Of a stretch of 55,263 nt of DNA, positions 35,375 to 45,245 are shown piece by piece (position 1 is the stretch's first letter; every line of letters begins with the position of its first letter). The position numbers were made by a program, and so were the translations under genes. The DNA is from JAHCHG01 sp041745765 (GTDB taxonomy: Bacteria > Acidobacteriota > Blastocatellia > Pyrinomonadales > Pyrinomonadaceae): positions 1 to 55,263 of the forward strand of contig JBGTIH010000171.1 in NCBI GenBank assembly GCA_041745765.1. The letters are read 5' to 3'. The notes below the pieces were generated by a model, which saw only the letters and a list, made by a program, of their open reading frames with translations, ran no database searches and was not told the DNA's origin.

Positions 35375-36355
35375 TTACCGCTTTATTTCTGCACTTTTAT
35401 CTTCGTAAAAAAGAATTGTCCCGCCGAATCCGACAATCCAGCCACGGTTGCCGACAAATAAAACTTTTTCGAGTTTGTGCGTGATTTTGATTTTTTCTCG
35501 TTTCCAGACATTTCCGGCGGTTGTCGAGTGCATAATCGTGCCGTTTTCGCCGACTGCCCAACCTTCTGCCGTATTTCGGAAAAAGACATCCGTCAAATTT
35601 TCTTTTGTCTCGCTTTTTTGTCTGCGCCAACTTTTGCCGCCGTTGATTGTTTGATAAATAATTCCCTCCGTGCCGACCGTCCAACCTGTGGATTGATTGA
35701 GAAAAAACACGGAATTTAATTTTTTGTTTTCGTTTCCTGATATAAATGAAGGTTTCCAAGTCAATCCGGCATCTTCGGTAAAAAGAATCGTGCCGCCGCC
35801 GCCGACGATTGCGCCGCGAAAATCATCTATAAAAACGCCGTCATTAAGCAAATATGGGACAGGCGACGCAACTCTTTTCCAGCCGTTTTTTTCATCACTC
35901 AAAGAAAAAACCGTGCCTGATTCGCCGATTGCCAGACCGAATTTGTTTTGCGTGAAAAATATTTTCGTAATGCGTTTGCGCTCATTGCCCGTAAAATTAA
36001 CCGTATTCCAGTTTTTTCCGCCGTCTGAAGTTGTTAAAAGATACGACGGCGCGTCAGAACCAAGTGTGTAAGCATCGCGCTGACACAAAAGCCAACCATT
36101 TTTTTCATCGAAAAAATGAATTTTCTGAATCGTATCTTCGGTGATTTTTTTGTCCCGCAACCAGGTTTTTCCGCCGTCTTCGGTGCGAATAAATTCGCCG
36201 TTGCTGCCCGCAATCCAGCCTTTGTTTTCATTTAGAAAGAAAACATCGTGAAGCCACGCCAGAGTTTTTGCATCTTGCTTTTCCCAACTGCCTTGTGCGG
36301 TTTGAGAAAAAACTATAAACAATAAAAAAGCGGTGATTTTTACAACTGATTTCAT
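35375..36355 (-). CDS. YCF48/BNR-repeat secreted protein
   Basis: 326 residues. An N-terminal signal peptide (KITAFLLFIVFSQTAQGS) is followed by about seven YCF48-like repeats. These have the recurrent form of a strand ending GWxVG or GWIAG and then TxDGGKTW (for example RTEDGGKTWLR, LTTSDGGKNWN, FTEDAGLTWK). Such repeats build a beta-propeller. In plants and cyanobacteria YCF48 helps photosystem II assembly; bacterial paralogues elsewhere are secreted propellers of unknown role. It lies just past the EPS export gene on the same strand, separated by a 23-bp perfect hairpin, so it may be a separate transcript. Confidence 0.8.
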   Translation of the reverse strand: MKSVVKITAFLLFIVFSQTAQGSWEKQDAKTLAWLHDVFFLNENKGWIAGSNGEFIRTEDGGKTWLRDKKITEDTIQKIHFFDEKNGWLLCQRDAYTLGSDAPSYLLTTSDGGKNWNTVNFTGNERKRITKIFFTQNKFGLAIGESGTVFSLSDEKNGWKRVASPVPYLLNDGVFIDDFRGAIVGGGGTILFTEDAGLTWKPSFISGNENKKLNSVFFLNQSTGWTVGTEGIIYQTINGGKSWRRQKSETKENLTDVFFRNTAEGWAVGENGTIMHSTTAGNVWKREKIKITHKLEKVLFVGNRGWIVGFGGTILFYEDKSAEIKR

Positions 36356-36431
36356 ATATGCAAAATCAACTCGGGGAAAACAGACATTATTTGAAAGTAA
36401 GATGTTAAAAAATTTCTATTTCAACTAATCT

Positions 36432-36492
36432 CAAATGTATAAAACAGGCAAAACCGATTTTTCACGCTCGTTTTGCCTGTTTTATACATTTG
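36432..36492. terminator. 23-bp perfect hairpin, probable terminator or repeat
   Basis: CAAATGTATAAAACAGGCAAAAC (36432-36454) and its exact complement at 36470-36492 flank a 15-base loop. Its base is 14 bases past the stop of the EPS export gene. No classic T-run follows directly, so it may be a processing hairpin or an insertion-type palindrome. Confidence 0.55.
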
Positions 36493-36506
36493 CTTTGACA
36501 AAAAAA

Positions 36507-37337
36507 CTAAAAAGGACTTCCCAACAGAAGGCGGAAGACGCTTATTTTTCCGGCGGCTTCGAGAATTGTATTAAAATTGAAGCCCTGTTTCGGAATAAGA
36601 ACCTGATCGCCCGGCTGCAGATAAGCCATCGCTGCTTTTCCTTCTTCGATTTCCTTCAAATTTACTAAAATCGGATCAAACTTATTTTCCGCATTCGGAC
36701 GCAGGATTATCGCTTTCTTTTTATCGCCTTCTTTTGAAATTCCACCCGATTCGGTAATCGCATCAAAAACGCTGATGCGACGCGTCATTAGAAAATTGCC
36801 CTGTTTTTCCACTTTGCCAACTACGCCGTAGCGTGCCGATCCGACCTTGACCAGCGTTACCATAACATTCGGATCAATAATATATTCATCGAGTTTTTTG
36901 GTTATTTCATCTCTAATCTGTTCAATTGATTTTCCGCCGACAAAAATACCTTCACGGATCAACGGATATGAAATTATCGCGGTTGGCGGAACTGTGATTT
37001 CATCTCTGCAATAATCCGGGCATTGACCGAAAACTTGCACGGAAATAACATCTTCGGGACCGAGCCGGTATTCGGTCAGATAATTGACGTAATAATTCGT
37101 AATGGCGACAATATCGGAATCCTCTTCGTTCCCTTCGGCATTTTCAGCAACTTTATTTTCCGGCTGAGTTTTTTTGTTCTTGTTTGTTTCTTTATTTCTT
37201 TTTTCCGTTTTTGTGTCAGCCTGTGCAATTCTTTCACGCTGTTGTAAAACGACTTCTTGAGCTGAAACCGAAACCGTGATAAATAAGGCGAAAACTGACA
37301 CCAATCCGATTTTTTGAAGTTTTTTTACTGCTTTCAT
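36507..37337 (-). CDS. Wza-like polysaccharide export protein
   Basis: 276 residues. Signal peptide (VSVFALFITVSVSAQE), then a Lys/Asn/Glu-rich linker (residues about 40-75), then the Poly_export domain (EYRLGPEDVISVQVFG, near 90-175) and an SLBB-type domain (YGVVGKVEKQGNFLM). No Cys lipobox is seen, so it is periplasmic or outer-membrane associated without lipidation. By family it forms or lines the export channel for EPS. It is the most distal gene of the EPS operon. Confidence 0.85.
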   Translation of the reverse strand: MKAVKKLQKIGLVSVFALFITVSVSAQEVVLQQRERIAQADTKTEKRNKETNKNKKTQPENKVAENAEGNEEDSDIVAITNYYVNYLTEYRLGPEDVISVQVFGQCPDYCRDEITVPPTAIISYPLIREGIFVGGKSIEQIRDEITKKLDEYIIDPNVMVTLVKVGSARYGVVGKVEKQGNFLMTRRISVFDAITESGGISKEGDKKKAIILRPNAENKFDPILVNLKEIEEGKAAMAYLQPGDQVLIPKQGFNFNTILEAAGKISVFRLLLGSPF

Positions 37338-37441
37338 AATATTTTTCCGTTTTTAATAACGATTTTTACTAAAATCCGTCTTCCACTAACTAAAAACACT
37401 CATTTGGTGATTTTATCCATTTTTTTCCAAAATACCTAATA

Positions 37442-38833
37442 TTATCTGCCGCCCTTGCCAAAAAGTACGGTTTTTACGGTGTCAAAGACGATTATCAAAT
37501 CAAGCGCAAGACTCTGGTTTTTGATATAAAACAAATCATACTGGAGTTTGCGTCGGGCATCCTCAACCGATGCTCCATACGGATATTTTATCTGCGCCCA
37601 ACCCGTTAATCCAGGGGCGACCAGATGGCGATGTTCATAAAAAGGAATTTCATCGGCAAGCTGCGAAACAAAATGCGGACGTTCCGGGCGCGGTCCGACA
37701 AAGCTCATCTCGCCTTTAATGATATTCCAAAATTGCGGAATTTCGTCCACGCGGATTTTGCGGATGATTTTACCGACAAAAGTCGTCCGGTCATCATCGG
37801 CGGTTGCCCACACTGGTTTTCCGTCTTTTTCCGCATCGGTTCTCATCGAGCGAAATTTAATAACCTTAAAAATTTTCCCGTTCAGTCCGACTCGTTCTTG
37901 TTTATAGAACACCGGACCTTTCGATTCGAGTTTGATTAAAACCGCAGTAATCAAAGAAATCGGCGATGAAACAATAATACCGACTAAAGCCAACGAACGA
38001 TGAATCAAATCACGGAGAGCAACTTTGATCCGCGTGTCGCGTTTGCGTCCGTCAAATATCAGCCATGAAGGACGCAGCATATCAATATGAACCTGTCCTG
38101 TTACCCGTTCATAAAAAGATGTGCATTCTTCAATATTAACATCACCCGCCAGACTCATTTTCAAAAGCGTTTCGGTCGGAAACGAACCCCGCCGTTCGCG
38201 CACGGCAATCACAACCCGATCAATTTTTTCCTGCTTAATGATTTCTTCAAGATTATTTGTCGAACCGAGAAGGTTGATTTCTTTTGAAAGACCGCTTGGT
38301 TTCGAGCCGTTTTCCGTCACAAATCCAGCTATTCGATAACCCGCATCGCGTCTCTCCCAAACCGACCGCGCAGTGTCTTCCGCCGCACTTCCCGTTCCGA
38401 CTATCAGAATCTTTTCCCCGAATTCGGGATGTCCCGTCAAAAGATGAATCAGAATCCGCCACGTTGAAAGCGAAATCAACACAATCGGAACTGAAATAAC
38501 GGAAACTCCGCGCCCGATCAGAAGCGGCGGAAAAAAGTAAAACAAAAGCGCGAGAATCGCCCAAGCAATACCGATTGCCTGCACCAGCCGCAACATTAAT
38601 TCTCGCCGATTTCCCATTACTGTAAAATCGTAGAGATCGTAAAAATACAAAATCAAAAGACAGATTGATGAGGCAAAGGCAATCTTAAACCAACCGTTTT
38701 TTTCGCTAAGTTGATAATCGGCACCTGTCCAGCCCAAGCGCGTATGTAATGCCAGAACAATCCCGCCGTAGATGATTGCTGCATCCGCGAGAATTAACCA
38801 TAAAGTTCGTGGACTAAATCTGTTTGCGCTCAT
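37442..38833 (-). CDS. Polyprenyl glycosylphosphotransferase (EPS initiating enzyme)
   Basis: 463 residues. Four or five membrane helices in the first 130 residues, a Rossmann-like middle (GEKILIVGTGSAAEDTARS), then the catalytic bacterial sugar-transferase domain. The domain includes KVIKFRSMRTDAEK, IRVDEIPQFWNI and FVGPRPERPHF. It transfers a sugar-1-phosphate from a nucleotide sugar to undecaprenyl phosphate, the first step of EPS repeat synthesis at the inner membrane. It is full length for the family and lies within the exosortase/EPS cluster. Confidence 0.9.
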   Translation of the reverse strand: MSANRFSPRTLWLILADAAIIYGGIVLALHTRLGWTGADYQLSEKNGWFKIAFASSICLLILYFYDLYDFTVMGNRRELMLRLVQAIGIAWAILALLFYFFPPLLIGRGVSVISVPIVLISLSTWRILIHLLTGHPEFGEKILIVGTGSAAEDTARSVWERRDAGYRIAGFVTENGSKPSGLSKEINLLGSTNNLEEIIKQEKIDRVVIAVRERRGSFPTETLLKMSLAGDVNIEECTSFYERVTGQVHIDMLRPSWLIFDGRKRDTRIKVALRDLIHRSLALVGIIVSSPISLITAVLIKLESKGPVFYKQERVGLNGKIFKVIKFRSMRTDAEKDGKPVWATADDDRTTFVGKIIRKIRVDEIPQFWNIIKGEMSFVGPRPERPHFVSQLADEIPFYEHRHLVAPGLTGWAQIKYPYGASVEDARRKLQYDLFYIKNQSLALDLIIVFDTVKTVLFGKGGR

Positions 38834-38869
38834 TAGATTTCAAAAAACTGCATATCTCTTTGAATTTGA

Positions 38870-39877
38870 TTAGACTCCAAATCGCCGATTTGTATTGTAG
38901 TAGCCGTAATTATATTGGCTTTCATCTAAAACATCTTCACTTTGATTGAGAACTACTCCGAGCATTCGATCTTTCGGAAGCGGTTCGAGAATACGATCCA
39001 GTACGCTGTATCGGGTTTTTCCGGCACGAACAACGAGAATCGCGCCATCCGCGTGATTAATCAGCACCGTCGCATCAGTAAAAATCCCCAAAGGCGGTGC
39101 GTCAATTATTACAAAATCAAACATCTCCCGCGCCTGCCGCAGAATTTCCTTAAATGTCGGTCCCGAAATCAATTCGGCAACATCGCTTCGGGCTTCGCCA
39201 CCTGGCAAAAGATGCAGTCCGGCGGGATTTAATTTAATAATCGAATCCGTCAATGTTGCTCTGCCCGAAAGAATGTCGGACAGTCCTTTGTCGGCTTCGA
39301 TTCCCAAATAATCAGTTAAACTCGGAAGACGCAGATCGCTGTCAATGATTAACGCGGTTGTTCCGTCGGTTTGCGCCAAAAGCCACGAAAGATTAAGCGC
39401 GGTGACGGTTTTCCCTTCGCTGGCGTTGACGCTTGCCACGACGATTGACTGCAGTTTCTGCCGCTGACTGCGGTGCAGAATATGCGTTCGCAAACTCCGG
39501 TATTCCTCGCAGTAATTTGAATGCGGCTGACGAATAGCGACCAGGCGTGGCTCAACTCGCTCTGCTTCGACATCCCATTCTGCAAAAGCAGGGAGATGTC
39601 TGTCGGCAGGGCGGGTTGAGCCAATAGCGTCCAAAGTTGCCCCAGCAGTTTTTTTAGTTTCCCAATCAGGGAGTGCCATCCCGATTAAAGAATCCGCCTG
39701 CTCATTGAACGCTAAATTTGATTTACCGATTTTAATATCTTCGCTTGCAAGCATTTCCGGCGGCAAATTTGCCGGTCGGTTGTTTTTGCCAATCGTTGCG
39801 ACGTTCACCGTTGAGGTTGATTCCGTTCCGTTTGACTGCTCGGTTTTCTTTTTTTGCAATGCTTTAAGGATACTCAT
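38870..39877 (-). CDS. CpsD-like tyrosine autokinase of the EPS system
   Basis: 335 residues. The BY-kinase P-loop is VNASEGKT, Walker A' is LIIDSDLRLPSL, and Walker B is FVIIDAPPLG. A short Tyr cluster at the C-terminus (YNYGYYNTNRR) would be the autophosphorylation site. The kinase pairs with the Wzz-like protein two genes upstream, the split arrangement seen in exosortase-linked EPS loci. It regulates chain length and export. The N-terminal 90 residues are a low-complexity linker. Confidence 0.85.
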   Translation of the reverse strand: MSILKALQKKKTEQSNGTESTSTVNVATIGKNNRPANLPPEMLASEDIKIGKSNLAFNEQADSLIGMALPDWETKKTAGATLDAIGSTRPADRHLPAFAEWDVEAERVEPRLVAIRQPHSNYCEEYRSLRTHILHRSQRQKLQSIVVASVNASEGKTVTALNLSWLLAQTDGTTALIIDSDLRLPSLTDYLGIEADKGLSDILSGRATLTDSIIKLNPAGLHLLPGGEARSDVAELISGPTFKEILRQAREMFDFVIIDAPPLGIFTDATVLINHADGAILVVRAGKTRYSVLDRILEPLPKDRMLGVVLNQSEDVLDESQYNYGYYNTNRRFGV

Positions 39878-39921
39878 ATTTGAAACCTCTCTTTTTCAAA
39901 ACCTTTGTTCTGAAAAATTTT

Positions 39922-40953
39922 CTAATTAACTCCGGTAAGGTCATCAAGGTCTAATTCGATTATTGATTTCTTTTCATTCATTTTCGCTTTGCCGTTTATT
40001 TCTGCCGAAGTTTCTTGAAACTTTTTTTTAGCGTTGCCTTCCCCGCTTTGATTGTTCCAGAGTTCATCCTGCGCTTCATTGGTTAAAATTTTGGTTGAAG
40101 AGATATTATCCTCTCTTTCCATATTGCTGATAAAACTCTTCTGGCGCGGCAATAAATCGAGATTATCCGCTACTTTTTCGATTGTTTGTCGCGTTATCAG
40201 CTCATCACTTAAGGCATACGCCGTCAGCATCGCATTGTCGCAAAGATTGTTAATCTGGCGCGGAATGCCTTCCGAACATTGATAGATCAGATCAACGGCT
40301 TCCGGCGTGAAGATATTCGGCTGTTCGCTGCCGGCAATTAAAAGTCTTTCGGTGATATATCGCCCGACTTCTTCCGCGTTCGGGAAAACGTGCATCTGAC
40401 AGCGCAGCGCGACGCGCTGTTTTAACTGGCGCAGATTCGGTTGATTTAACTTCTCGCGCAGTTCGGGCTGTCCGGTCAGCACGATTTGCAGATGTTTGGC
40501 ATTATCCGATTCAAAATTCATCAAAAGCCGGATCTCTTCCAAAACGTCATCGGACAGATCGTGAGCTTCATCAATAATCAAAACCGTGCGAAGCCCGCGC
40601 CGGTGGCGGTCTGCCAGAACTCTGCCGAGTTCGCTCAACAGTTCGGCTTTATTATTCCAATCCGTAATTTCCAACATTTCCGCCACGTGATAGTAAAATT
40701 CTTCAATCGAAAGTCGCGGATTAAAAATATACGCCGCCATCACGCTCGCATCCATTCGCCGCAGAATCCAGCGCAGAGCGGTCGTTTTTCCCGTGCCGAC
40801 CTCGCCGACCAGTACGATCAAACCCTTCGCATTTTCCAGCCCGTAATAGAGACTTGCCAAAACCTCGTTATAACTCGGCGTAAAAACGATATACTGCGGA
40901 TCGGGCGATAAGGTGAACGGTAAATCTTCTAAACCAAAAAATTCTTTATACAT
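39922..40953 (-). CDS. ExeA-like AAA ATPase of the exosortase/EPS locus
   Basis: 343 residues. Walker A GEVGTGKTT (near 50-58), Walker B VLIIDEAHDL (near 122-132), sensor QIVLTGQPELREKL, and a C-terminal lid. This is the ATPase type regularly found beside the exosortase-linked chain-length protein and kinase. The last 70 residues are a polar tail. It probably powers or organises EPS export complexes; the precise role is not established. Spacing of 44-46 bases to both neighbours suggests the same operon. Confidence 0.85.
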   Translation of the reverse strand: MYKEFFGLEDLPFTLSPDPQYIVFTPSYNEVLASLYYGLENAKGLIVLVGEVGTGKTTALRWILRRMDASVMAAYIFNPRLSIEEFYYHVAEMLEITDWNNKAELLSELGRVLADRHRRGLRTVLIIDEAHDLSDDVLEEIRLLMNFESDNAKHLQIVLTGQPELREKLNQPNLRQLKQRVALRCQMHVFPNAEEVGRYITERLLIAGSEQPNIFTPEAVDLIYQCSEGIPRQINNLCDNAMLTAYALSDELITRQTIEKVADNLDLLPRQKSFISNMEREDNISSTKILTNEAQDELWNNQSGEGNAKKKFQETSAEINGKAKMNEKKSIIELDLDDLTGVN

Positions 40954-40999
40954 TTTGCCTCTTTGCTTTTAACTGTAAATTTTAAACTTACAACCAACA

Positions 41000-42661
41000 T
41001 TATGAAACGAATCGTTCAAAAACACCTGTTAATTGCAGCAAAATAATAACCAAAGGAATACTGGCGACTGCCGCCGCCATTCCTGCCAAAATCTTAAACC
41101 AATAGGTTCGCGCCTGCCACGTTTTTTCTTGCGGAGAAAGAAGCGGCGGAACGGAAGCCAAAACCGGAAGTCCTGTATAATGCTTGGCATCTTCGATATT
41201 CTGAATTTTCAACACGCGCGGAAGTTCAAAAACAGCGGCGAGAAAAAGTCCGACGGCAAGCCCTAAACCGGCTCCGATTGCTACTAAAATACCGCGTTTC
41301 GGAGCGACCGGATAATTGGGCAAAAGTGCCGGATCTTGAATTTTTATAGTTTCGCCCTGGGCGGTGCTGGCACGATTGTAGTCGAGATTTACGGCGTTTC
41401 GCATTTTCAAAACTTCATCGTAGGCAGCTTTTGCCGATTGATATTGCGTGTTGACACCTTCGAGGGCGACCGAAACATTGGGAATCATATTGATTTTTGT
41501 TTCGAGAGCGGAAATCTGCCCCGAATTTCGGAATACTTCGTCGTCTTTTGCTTTCAATTGCTGATCAATGCCGCTAATCTGATTTTCGGCTTTTTGTTTT
41601 TCGATTAAAAGCGTCTGTTTTTGCATCTCGGCTTTGCGTATTCGTTCGCTTTCCGACACACGAATTATGCCGGTTTGATTTTTTTTCAGATTTTCGATTT
41701 CATCATTGACCTTGGCAATATCGTTTCTCGCTTCCTGAACCTTCGGATGAGCATCGCGCAAAGTTAATTTCAAGTTTTCGAGTTTCGAGCTTAACTCCGC
41801 TCTTTTCTGCAACAATTGGGCATACGCCGGAGAAGTCATTAAAGGATCGGGCGAATTTTGCGTGTTTTGTCTGTCTTCTTCACTAAATTGCTCAATCAAA
41901 CGCGCCTGACTGTTGAGCGATTGGATATTGTCATTCAGACGGCTTTTTTCCATCCGTAAGGTTTCTTTTTCCTTTGAAATAGTTTCTTCACGTTTCCGCA
42001 ATCCTTCGAGTTGAGCGATCAAACCTTGCGACGATTCCGGCAGAGTGTCAACATTCTGAAGCATTATCTGCAAACGCTGTCTTTCCAGAATATCGAGAGT
42101 CTCTTTTTTCTCGGCAAGATTCGTATCGAGAAATTCGCGGGTTGTTTCGGCGGATTCGCTGGAAAATTTAACCTGGGCATTGATATATTTACTCGCCAGT
42201 TCCGACGTTACATTTCGCGCCGCTTCCGGCGAACGGTCGCGGTATCTGATACTGAATGCCGCCACTTTTTGCATATCATCGGTTCTTTCCAGTTCAACCG
42301 TGATGTTATTTAGCATTTTTCTGATGATCAGTTCCAGCGGTACACCGGCTTGGCGTTCAGCCCGGTAAAGATCATATTTATTGATCATCGGCGTAAGTTC
42401 GGTTGCGCTCAAAACTTCCTGATTGATGCTCTGCAAACGCTGCGTTAAATCTTCGTCCGTCAGCGATGTGACGACTTTATCGGGAATTTTCGGCGGTTGG
42501 ATAATTAAAAGAGTTCTTGATTCATAAATATCCGGCAGTTTTTGAACAACGTAATAAACGGCGATTGTCATTGTCAGAATCGGCAGCATAATCAGCCATT
42601 TCCGCCGTTTCAACATTCGTATAAGATCGCTTGTCGTTCTTTGTCTGAATTCTACGCTCAT
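41000..42661 (-). CDS. Wzz-like chain-length determinant
   Basis: 553 residues. A membrane helix near 24-42 (WLIMLPILTMTIAVYYVV), a long periplasmic coiled coil (about 170-400) and a second helix near 460-480 with Gly/Ala pattern. An additional hydrophobic segment lies near the C-terminus. The kinase domain is absent because it is supplied by the separate CpsD-like gene. It controls EPS chain length in the inner membrane. Length is typical of the exosortase-linked subfamily, which is longer than enterobacterial Wzz. Confidence 0.85.
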   Translation of the reverse strand: MSVEFRQRTTSDLIRMLKRRKWLIMLPILTMTIAVYYVVQKLPDIYESRTLLIIQPPKIPDKVVTSLTDEDLTQRLQSINQEVLSATELTPMINKYDLYRAERQAGVPLELIIRKMLNNITVELERTDDMQKVAAFSIRYRDRSPEAARNVTSELASKYINAQVKFSSESAETTREFLDTNLAEKKETLDILERQRLQIMLQNVDTLPESSQGLIAQLEGLRKREETISKEKETLRMEKSRLNDNIQSLNSQARLIEQFSEEDRQNTQNSPDPLMTSPAYAQLLQKRAELSSKLENLKLTLRDAHPKVQEARNDIAKVNDEIENLKKNQTGIIRVSESERIRKAEMQKQTLLIEKQKAENQISGIDQQLKAKDDEVFRNSGQISALETKINMIPNVSVALEGVNTQYQSAKAAYDEVLKMRNAVNLDYNRASTAQGETIKIQDPALLPNYPVAPKRGILVAIGAGLGLAVGLFLAAVFELPRVLKIQNIEDAKHYTGLPVLASVPPLLSPQEKTWQARTYWFKILAGMAAAVASIPLVIILLQLTGVFERFVS

Positions 42662-42746
42662 ATTTCTTAAAATTTCCTTAAATCAATTAAATCTGCATTA
42701 TTTATTACCCGATTGAAATTTATACCAAACCGTGTTTTTAATTTGC

Positions 42747-42911
42747 TCAATAGTCTTCTATGTTATCTTCCTGCTTTCTGAAAAAAGAACGCACGAGCGA
42801 AGTTGCGGCAAACAATATAATTCCGAAAAAAAGCACTGCGAGAGGTTCGGATATCAGCTCGGATAAGTATTCCCGGTTCATCAAATTAGCGAATAAATTT
42901 AGTATAAACAT
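42747..42911 (-). CDS. 54-aa single-pass protein with PEP-CTERM-like end
   Basis: A short gene from ATG 42911 to TGA 42747, with AGGAG 9 bases upstream of the start. Residues 1-20 are MFILNLFANLMNREYLSELI. Then SEP (21-23), a hydrophobic stretch LAVLFFGIILFAATSLV (24-40), basic residues (Arg41, Arg45, Lys46) and a short acidic tail. A Pro-containing motif followed by one membrane helix and Arg is the layout of exosortase sorting signals. It lies between the TPR lipoprotein and Wzz-like genes. It might be a tiny exosortase substrate or just a small membrane subunit of the EPS machine. Confidence 0.7.
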   Translation of the reverse strand: MFILNLFANLMNREYLSELISEPLAVLFFGIILFAATSLVRSFFRKQEDNIEDY

Positions 42912-42950
42912 CTGTTAAATCTCCTGTTCCGAAAATTGAGGTTTTCTTAA

Positions 42951-45245
42951 TTATGCCGAAGGCAGCCGAGCCGAATTTATTGCCTGAGTTAAACGCTGCC
43001 GATATTCCGCATTCGGCAGCTCTCCGTTGCGGGAGGCTTCCGCTTCATCGAGCGAAACGGCTTTTCTCAGGTTTTCGATTGCCGATGTGGATAATCCTTT
43101 CTGGTAATAAACCCAGCCCAAAGTATCGTAATATCCGGCGTTGTTCGGGTCTTGATTAACCGTCGCCCGCGCCAGACGCAAGGCTTCATCGAGATTTGTT
43201 TTATTCGATGCCAAAAGCCACGCCAGATTATTGGCGGCAATCGGCGTGTCCGGTTCGAGTTCCAGAGCTTTTCGGTAATTTTTCTCGGATTCCGCAGCAT
43301 TATTGCGCGAATCTTCCAACATTCCGATTAGCGTATAAACCGCCGCTGAAGGCTTCTTTTCGACAATTTTCTTGAATTGCTCAAGCGCGGCATCAGTTTG
43401 ATTTCGCTGAATCAAAATCGTTGCATACATCGAATAAGCCGGAAGATAATTTTCATCGAGTTCAATCGTCTTTTTAATTTCGTTTTCGGCGGCTTGCAGA
43501 TTGTTTTCCGTTGCATAAACGTCCGATTTCAAATAATGCAAAGCTGCCAGTGTAGAATTTCGTCCGGCACTTTTTTCAATAATTTGATCAATTTTCGTCT
43601 GCGCCTGAGCAAATTGCTTTTGTCTGAGCAAAACATTAACTAATCCGGTAAGTGCATCGAAATTTTTCTCATCGGCTGCCAGAGCCTTTTCATATAAATT
43701 CAAGGCTTCCGTAAAATTTCGTTCAGCAACATAAATTTTTGCCAGATTAACCATTGCCGAAGTCGAATTAGGCGAATAATTGGCAACGTCGCTCAAATCC
43801 TTCTGCGCGATTTCGATTTTTCCCATTTGCAGATTAGCCAAACCGCGCGCGCTCAGGGCGCGAATCCGCATATCTTCCAGCGATTGTTCACTGTTTTCCA
43901 AATCCGGTGTCGCATTTTTCAACATTTGAATCAATTCATTTGATTGACGCAACGCTAATTCCGATTCTCCGCCCGCCAAACTTGCCTGAATTCTTAATAA
44001 ATTAACGCGCAGAAAATTCGGATGATATTTTGTTAAATCGCCGATAAAGGCGCGGGCTTGTTCGATATTTCCGAGCGTGATCTGCGCTTGCGTCATATAA
44101 AAAAGCGCGTCTTTCCGGTTTGGTGTCTTCTTGAGAATTTCTTCTATATCTCTTACTGCGTCTTCGACATTATTTTCCTGAAGATTGACCCGAACGCGAA
44201 GAATTAAGGCTTCGGCATCGCGGTCGTTGATAACCAGAAGTTTTTCGATTTGTTCTTTTACTTTTTCCGTTTCTCGTTGTTCGAGATGAAGTTCGGCAAG
44301 ACGATAACGGGCGCGGACGTATTCGGGAAATTGCTGAATAATGTTGCTGAAAATTTCGATTGCTTCATTTTCGCGGTTAATCGAACTATAAAAATTTCCC
44401 AGAATCACGCGGCTTTCCGGACTGTTTTCTTCGATCTCGACCAAATCCTTGTAAGCTTTTTCGGCTTTATCGAATTGTTTTTGAGAAACATAAAATCCCG
44501 CGATTGATTCACGCGCTTCAATATTTTTCGATTCGGCTTCGGTTGCCTTCAAAAATTGAGTTTCAGCTTCGGCAAAGCGTTTATCGGAAGTTAAAAATCT
44601 GCCGTATTCCAAATAGCCGACTACCGCATTCGGATTCACCGAAATACCTTTTTTAATCGTGTTTTCAGCTTCGGAAACTTTGTTCACCTTGATAAAAAAG
44701 CGCGAAAGGCTGATGTATGATTCGGTTCGGTTCGGATTCAGCGAAACGGCATAATTGAGAATCTCTAAAACTTCTTGTTCAGATTTTCCCTGAATGGAAA
44801 ACAAGCTCGCTTTTAAGATATGTCCTTCGATAAAATGAGGATCGCGTGAAAAAATGTCCTGCAGAAGTTTGTCGGTTTCATCAATTTGCGGCGGATTAAA
44901 AGCCAACAAATAATTACCGAATTTAACTTTTGCTTCCAAATTATCGGGTGTCAGTTCGATTACTTTTCGCAGTTCGTTAATAGTTTCGGTAAATAATCCG
45001 AGATTTTCGTAGCCGCGGGCTAAACCCCAATGAGCTTCCGCCGAATTGGAATCTATATCTTTCGCGGCGCGAAATTCCATTACGGCTTCCTGAAATTTGC
45101 GTTTTTGCAAATATTCCTCACCGCGTTTAATGTGTTTTTCTTTGGCTTGACTGCTGCAGGAAATGAAGAAAAGGCTAGAGCCGAGCAGGATGACGCTGAG
45201 CAATGAGAATCTGAAAATAAACCTTTGGCACTCGTGTTTTCGCAT
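42951..45245 (-). CDS. TPR-repeat lipoprotein of the exosortase/EPS system (PrsT-like)
   Basis: 764 residues. A lipoprotein signal ends at Cys30 in SLFFISCSS. About 18-20 TPR units then fill the chain, visible as repeated A-x-W/Y-x-L-G and P-x-x-x-A-x-x-L patterns (for example NSAEAHWGLARGYENLG). It is full length for the exosortase-associated TPR lipoprotein family, which is thought to scaffold EPS secretion at the membrane. Downstream genes follow closely. A predicted promoter lies about 355 bases upstream, leaving a long leader. Confidence 0.85.
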   Translation of the reverse strand: MRKHECQRFIFRFSLLSVILLGSSLFFISCSSQAKEKHIKRGEEYLQKRKFQEAVMEFRAAKDIDSNSAEAHWGLARGYENLGLFTETINELRKVIELTPDNLEAKVKFGNYLLAFNPPQIDETDKLLQDIFSRDPHFIEGHILKASLFSIQGKSEQEVLEILNYAVSLNPNRTESYISLSRFFIKVNKVSEAENTIKKGISVNPNAVVGYLEYGRFLTSDKRFAEAETQFLKATEAESKNIEARESIAGFYVSQKQFDKAEKAYKDLVEIEENSPESRVILGNFYSSINRENEAIEIFSNIIQQFPEYVRARYRLAELHLEQRETEKVKEQIEKLLVINDRDAEALILRVRVNLQENNVEDAVRDIEEILKKTPNRKDALFYMTQAQITLGNIEQARAFIGDLTKYHPNFLRVNLLRIQASLAGGESELALRQSNELIQMLKNATPDLENSEQSLEDMRIRALSARGLANLQMGKIEIAQKDLSDVANYSPNSTSAMVNLAKIYVAERNFTEALNLYEKALAADEKNFDALTGLVNVLLRQKQFAQAQTKIDQIIEKSAGRNSTLAALHYLKSDVYATENNLQAAENEIKKTIELDENYLPAYSMYATILIQRNQTDAALEQFKKIVEKKPSAAVYTLIGMLEDSRNNAAESEKNYRKALELEPDTPIAANNLAWLLASNKTNLDEALRLARATVNQDPNNAGYYDTLGWVYYQKGLSTSAIENLRKAVSLDEAEASRNGELPNAEYRQRLTQAINSARLPSA

